This document shows positions 6,950 through 9,408 of a DNA stretch of 9,408 nucleotides, in pieces; the stretch's first letter is position 1; each line of letters opens with the position of its first letter. The stretch is taken from contig ONTY01000092.1 in the NCBI GenBank assembly GCA_900320815.1, positions 1 through 9,408 of the forward strand, given 5' to 3'. This DNA comes from an uncultured Pseudomonadota bacterium (GTDB lineage Bacteria; Pseudomonadota; Gammaproteobacteria; Burkholderiales; Burkholderiaceae_C). The translations under genes were made by a program, and so were the position numbers. The notes beneath the pieces are model-generated. The model worked only from the letters and a program-made list of their open reading frames with translations, ran no database searches and was not told the origin of the DNA.

Positions 6950-6956
6950 TGTCGCT

Positions 6957-7583
6957 TTATTTTCTGTCTGGGAGGGGCGCGGATGCCCCTCCCCGCCGCA
7001 GCACCGCGCGCAGCGTATCCAGCAGGATGCGCACGTCGCCCGCCACGCTGTGTTGCGCCACGTAGTCCAGGTAGAGCTGCTGTTTACGCGGCAGGATGCG
7101 CTCCACATATTCGCGCTCCGGGTCGGCGGCGGCGGCCAGCAGTTCTTCTTCGTCGCGAAACGCAATGGCGGCGCGGTCCGTGATGCCCGGGCGCACGCTC
7201 AGCACGGCGCGGCGCACTTCCTCCGGATACAGCGCCACGTAGCGCAGCAGTTCCGGGCGCGGCCCCACCAGACTCATGTGCCCGGCAAGCACGTCAAAAA
7301 GCTGCGGCAACTCGTCCAGCTTGCTGCGCCGCAGCCAGCGCCCCGCGCGCGTGATGCGCGCATCGCCTGCGCCGTGTGCAAGGGCGCCGTCGCTGTCCAC
7401 CGCCATCGTGCGCAGCTTGTGAATGTGAAACGGCCGCCCGCCGCGCCCCACGCGCTGCTGCACAAACAGCGCCGGCCCCCTTGAGTCCAGCCGCACCCAC
7501 AGCGCCAGCAGCGCCAGCAGCGGCAGCACCAGCGGCAGCGCCAGCAGGCACAGGGCGAGGTCAAACAGGCGCTTTGCGTCCAT
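6957..7583 (-). CDS. Undecaprenyl-phosphate sugar-1-phosphate transferase, PglC-like
   Basis: A bacterial sugar transferase (PF02397 family) that moves a sugar phosphate from a UDP-sugar to undecaprenyl phosphate, the first membrane step of glycan assembly. At 208 residues it is the minimal monotopic form typified by Campylobacter PglC. It shows an N-terminal hydrophobic segment (about 7-30) acting as a re-entrant membrane helix, FHIHKLRTM (52-60), the catalytic Asp90-Glu91 dyad in SKLDELPQLFDVL, the SLVGPRPE signature (104-111) and RPGITDRAAI (131-140). The sugar cannot be read from sequence; a PglC-type donor such as UDP-diNAcBac fits the upstream aminotransferase but is inference. The ATG at 7583 has a weak AGGG 7 bases upstream. 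Repeat copies A and B lie directly on either side. It is probably the last gene of the glycan operon. Confidence 0.9.
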   Translation of the reverse strand: MDAKRLFDLALCLLALPLVLPLLALLALWVRLDSRGPALFVQQRVGRGGRPFHIHKLRTMAVDSDGALAHGAGDARITRAGRWLRRSKLDELPQLFDVLAGHMSLVGPRPELLRYVALYPEEVRRAVLSVRPGITDRAAIAFRDEEELLAAAADPEREYVERILPRKQQLYLDYVAQHSVAGDVRILLDTLRAVLRRGGASAPLPDRK

Positions 7584-7593
7584 GCTGCAACCC

Positions 7594-7652
7594 TATACCA
7601 ATCGTTATTTCATATGCTTGCCGGCAAGTTATAGCGACAATGACTTGATACC
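7594..7652 (+). repeat. Dispersed 59-bp repeat, copy B (upstream of the sugar transferase)
   Basis: Copy B starts TATACCAATCG and has the same central TTGCCGGCA, here inside a 12-bp perfect palindrome CTTGCCGGCAAG (7617-7628). It ends CAATGACTTGATACC. It fills most of the 81-base gap between the methyltransferase and sugar transferase genes. A further half-unit continues from its end: GATACCCATCGTTTTTCATC (7647-7666) resembles the copy's own start TATACCAATCGTTATTTCAT (7594-7613). Confidence 0.6.
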
Positions 7653-7664
7653 CATCGTTTTTCA

Positions 7665-8399
7665 TCATTCCACACCCGCCTTCCAGCCGTGCCCCCACAC
7701 AGCATGCCGCTGCACGAGGGGAGAAAGCGCGCAGTCCGCCGCATACAGCGCATCGTCCACGGCGTGCCCCACGGCACCAAGGCGCGTGGCGGCGGAAAAC
7801 GCGCCCAGCGCGCCAAAGCCGCACGCCACCTGCGCGGGCGGGAAGTCGCCCGCCGCAAAAAAGCGCCAGCCGTTGCGTCGCGCGCCAAAGCGCGCAAACA
7901 GCGGCTCCAGCGCCCCGCGCCCGTTGTCCAGGCTGATGAGCCAGCCGCCGGGCGCGAGGTTTTCGCGCAGCAGGTGGGCGATGAGCGCGTGCATGTGCGC
8001 CACGCCCTCCGCATCGCCCATGCGAAACAGGCCGCCCAGCACCGACTTCATCACGATGCAGTCCCAGCGCCCGCGCAGTGCGCGCACGTCCTGCACGCTG
8101 GTGCTGATGCGCGCGGCATCTTCGGGCGCCAGCATTGCGGCGTGGCGCTGTTCAATCACGGGCAGCGTGGCGGCGTCCAGCGCCGAGCACTCCACGCGCT
8201 GCGCGCGCTCCAGCAGCAGCGGCGCGAGCGCGGAATGCACGCCCGCACCCACTTCCAGCGCGGCATCACAGCGCCAGTCGCCCTGCCCTGCCTCGTCCAT
8301 GCCCCGCAGCACCCCGCGCCACACGCGCAGCCAGGCGCGCGCACTCCAGCCCATGCAGCGGCGCTGCTGCGCTGCGGTCAAATGCGCTGCCGCCCTCAC
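7665..8399 (-). CDS. Class I SAM-dependent methyltransferase, substrate unknown
   Basis: A 244-residue protein with a Rossmann-type SAM-binding fold. Motif I is AALEVGAGVHS (46-56, E-x-G-x-G), followed by an acidic strand end at VECSALD (69-75) and a DVRALRGRWDCIVMKSVL block (104-121) matching the motif II/III region. LLRENLAPGGWLISLDNG (143-160) is the typical post-II helix-strand. No signal peptide or membrane segment is seen, so it should be cytoplasmic. The start is GTG at 8399, overlapping the aminotransferase stop by 4 bases (GTGA), with GGAG 5 bases upstream; the nearest Met is residue 16. Sitting between an amino-sugar aminotransferase and a sugar transferase, it probably methylates a sugar or glycan intermediate, but no specificity motif is recognisable. 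Standing as a free methyltransferase in such a locus is not rare. Confidence 0.8.
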   Translation of the reverse strand: MRAAAHLTAAQQRRCMGWSARAWLRVWRGVLRGMDEAGQGDWRCDAALEVGAGVHSALAPLLLERAQRVECSALDAATLPVIEQRHAAMLAPEDAARISTSVQDVRALRGRWDCIVMKSVLGGLFRMGDAEGVAHMHALIAHLLRENLAPGGWLISLDNGRGALEPLFARFGARRNGWRFFAAGDFPPAQVACGFGALGAFSAATRLGAVGHAVDDALYAADCALSPLVQRHAVWGHGWKAGVE

Positions 8400-9408
8400 C
8401 CCAGCTCCGCGCGCAGCGCGGCAATCACGCGCCCCTGCTCTTCATCGCTCATGGCGGAAAACAGCGGAATGCTCACCATGCGCTGCCACGCCGCATCCGC
8501 CTGCGGAAACTGCTCGGAGCGCAGCGCGTAGCGGTCGCGCCAATAGGGCTGGCGGTGCAGCGGCACGTAATGCACGCTGCAACCCACACCGCGTCGCGCC
8601 AGCGCCTCAATCAAGTCATCGCGCGTGGTGCGCGCCTCGTCCGTCAGGCGCACCACAAACAGGTGCCAGGCGTGCGCCTCGCCCGCCGGCGCCGCTGCGG
8701 GCAGCGTGAGCGGCAAATCCCGCAGCTCCTCCAGATAGCGCGCCGCAAGCTGCGCGCGCCGCTGCGCCATCACTTCCACGCGCTGCAACTGCACGCGCCC
8801 AAGGGCGGCGGCCACATCCGTCATGTTGTATTTGAAGCCGGGCGCCACCACCTCGTAGTACCACGCCGGCGTGCGGCTGGTGAAGCGCGCAAAGGCATCG
8901 CGGTCTATGCCATGCAGCCGCATCACGCGCATGCGCGCGGCCAGCTTTGCATCGCGCACCACCGCCATGCCGCCCTCGCCTGTGGTCATCGTCTTGTTCG
9001 CATAGAAGCTGAACACCGCCGCGCTGCTGCCCGGCAGGCTGCCGATACGCTGCCCGCCGCTCGTCGCCGGCAGCGCGTGCGCCGCATCCTCCACCACATG
9101 CAGGCCGTGCCGCCCGGCCAGCGCGTGCAGCGCTGCCATGTCGCACGCCAGCCCGCCGTAATGCACGGGCAGGATGGCGCGCGTGCGCAGCGTGATGGCC
9201 GCCTCCACCGCCGCCGCGTCCATGCACAGCGTGCGCGCGTCCACATCCACCAGCCGCACATCGGCGCCCAGATAGCGCGCCACCTCTGCCGTGGCCGTGA
9301 AAGTGAGCGAGGGCACGATGACTTCATCGCCCGCACCGATGCCCAGCGCCTCCAGCGCCAGATGCAGCCCCGCCGTGGCGCTATTCACCGCCACCGCCTG
9401 CACCAACC
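8396..9408 (-). CDS. DegT/DnrJ/EryC1/StrS family PLP-dependent sugar aminotransferase, partial (5' end off window)
   Basis: This family transfers an amino group, usually from glutamate, to a keto-sugar nucleotide such as a UDP-4-keto-6-deoxy sugar, using pyridoxal phosphate. The visible 336 residues lack roughly the first 40-50 of the family. The open frame continues past 9408, and the TTG at 9406 is an internal Leu codon rather than a start. Numbered from that codon, hallmarks are AVNSATAGLHLAL (6-18), GDEVIVPSLTFTATA (26-40), the cofactor-contacting Asp107 in VEDAAHA (105-111), the Schiff-base Lys138 in SFYANKTMTTGEGG (133-146), GFKYNMTDVAAALGRVQL (190-207) and HYVPLH (279-284). It lies first in a three-gene run with the methyltransferase and sugar transferase. 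PglE- or WecE-like activity is plausible; the exact sugar cannot be assigned. Confidence 0.95.
   Translation of the reverse strand, partial: LVQAVAVNSATAGLHLALEALGIGAGDEVIVPSLTFTATAEVARYLGADVRLVDVDARTLCMDAAAVEAAITLRTRAILPVHYGGLACDMAALHALAGRHGLHVVEDAAHALPATSGGQRIGSLPGSSAAVFSFYANKTMTTGEGGMAVVRDAKLAARMRVMRLHGIDRDAFARFTSRTPAWYYEVVAPGFKYNMTDVAAALGRVQLQRVEVMAQRRAQLAARYLEELRDLPLTLPAAAPAGEAHAWHLFVVRLTDEARTTRDDLIEALARRGVGCSVHYVPLHRQPYWRDRYALRSEQFPQADAAWQRMVSIPLFSAMSDEEQGRVIAALRAELG

Noticed and set aside
6723..6956. CRISPR array or tRNA in the gap before the cas genes
   Set aside because: No direct repeats at 60-base periodicity and no cloverleaf or CCA end were found; only inverted repeats and one copy of the dispersed element are present.
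5586..7484. Very long plus-strand open frame (632 codons) antisense to cas2-cas3, the gap and the sugar transferase
   Set aside because: It spans two well-supported genes and an intergenic repeat, its translation is low-complexity Arg/Ala/Gly-rich, and no family is recognisable. It is a product of GC-rich codon bias on the opposite strand.
7498..7551. Tandem-looking CAGCGC/CAGCGG units
   Set aside because: They encode the Leu/Ala-rich membrane segment of the sugar transferase; codon bias explains the repetition.

Overview
The window is a compact stretch of a Gram-negative genome in which every convincing gene lies on the minus strand, so it reads from right to left. GC content is high, third codon positions are GC-rich, and Shine-Dalgarno sequences are strong. 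The cas genes belong to subtype I-F. Together these suggest a proteobacterium, perhaps a beta-proteobacterium, but no marker here fixes the taxon.

Right part (about 6957-9408): three glycan-biosynthesis genes. They are a DegT/DnrJ/EryC1/StrS aminotransferase whose 5' end lies off the window, a class I SAM-dependent methyltransferase overlapping it by 4 bases, and a small membrane sugar-phosphate transferase of the PglC/WcaJ C-terminal-domain type. The likely output is a modified, possibly amino-sugar, undecaprenyl-linked glycan for a surface polysaccharide or protein glycosylation. A 59-bp imperfect repeat sits on each side of the sugar transferase gene (6891-6949 and 7594-7652), in the same orientation and with identical internal spacing.

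Middle (6690-6956): a non-coding gap. It holds one copy of that repeat with a 10-bp hairpin, a 15-bp palindrome, and an 11-bp inverted repeat enclosing a smaller hairpin, all just upstream of the cas operon.

Left part (1-6689): a type I-F CRISPR-Cas operon in the order cas2-cas3 fusion, csy1 (cas8f), csy2 (cas5f), csy3 (cas7f), csy4 (cas6f). The last gene runs off the left edge, has no stop in the window, and is easily missed by an ORF caller. The set encodes the full Csy surveillance complex, the crRNA-processing endonuclease and the Cas2/3 recruited nuclease-helicase. No cas1 lies beside cas2-cas3, which is its normal place in I-F1 systems, and no CRISPR array is visible; an array or cas1 could lie beyond the left edge. 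Csy1, Csy2 and Cas6f are divergent and shorter than the Pseudomonas aeruginosa proteins as I recall them, while Csy3 is well conserved. This is best called a divergent I-F1-like locus, not I-F2 (which lacks csy1/csy2) or transposon-borne I-F3 (which lacks cas2-3).
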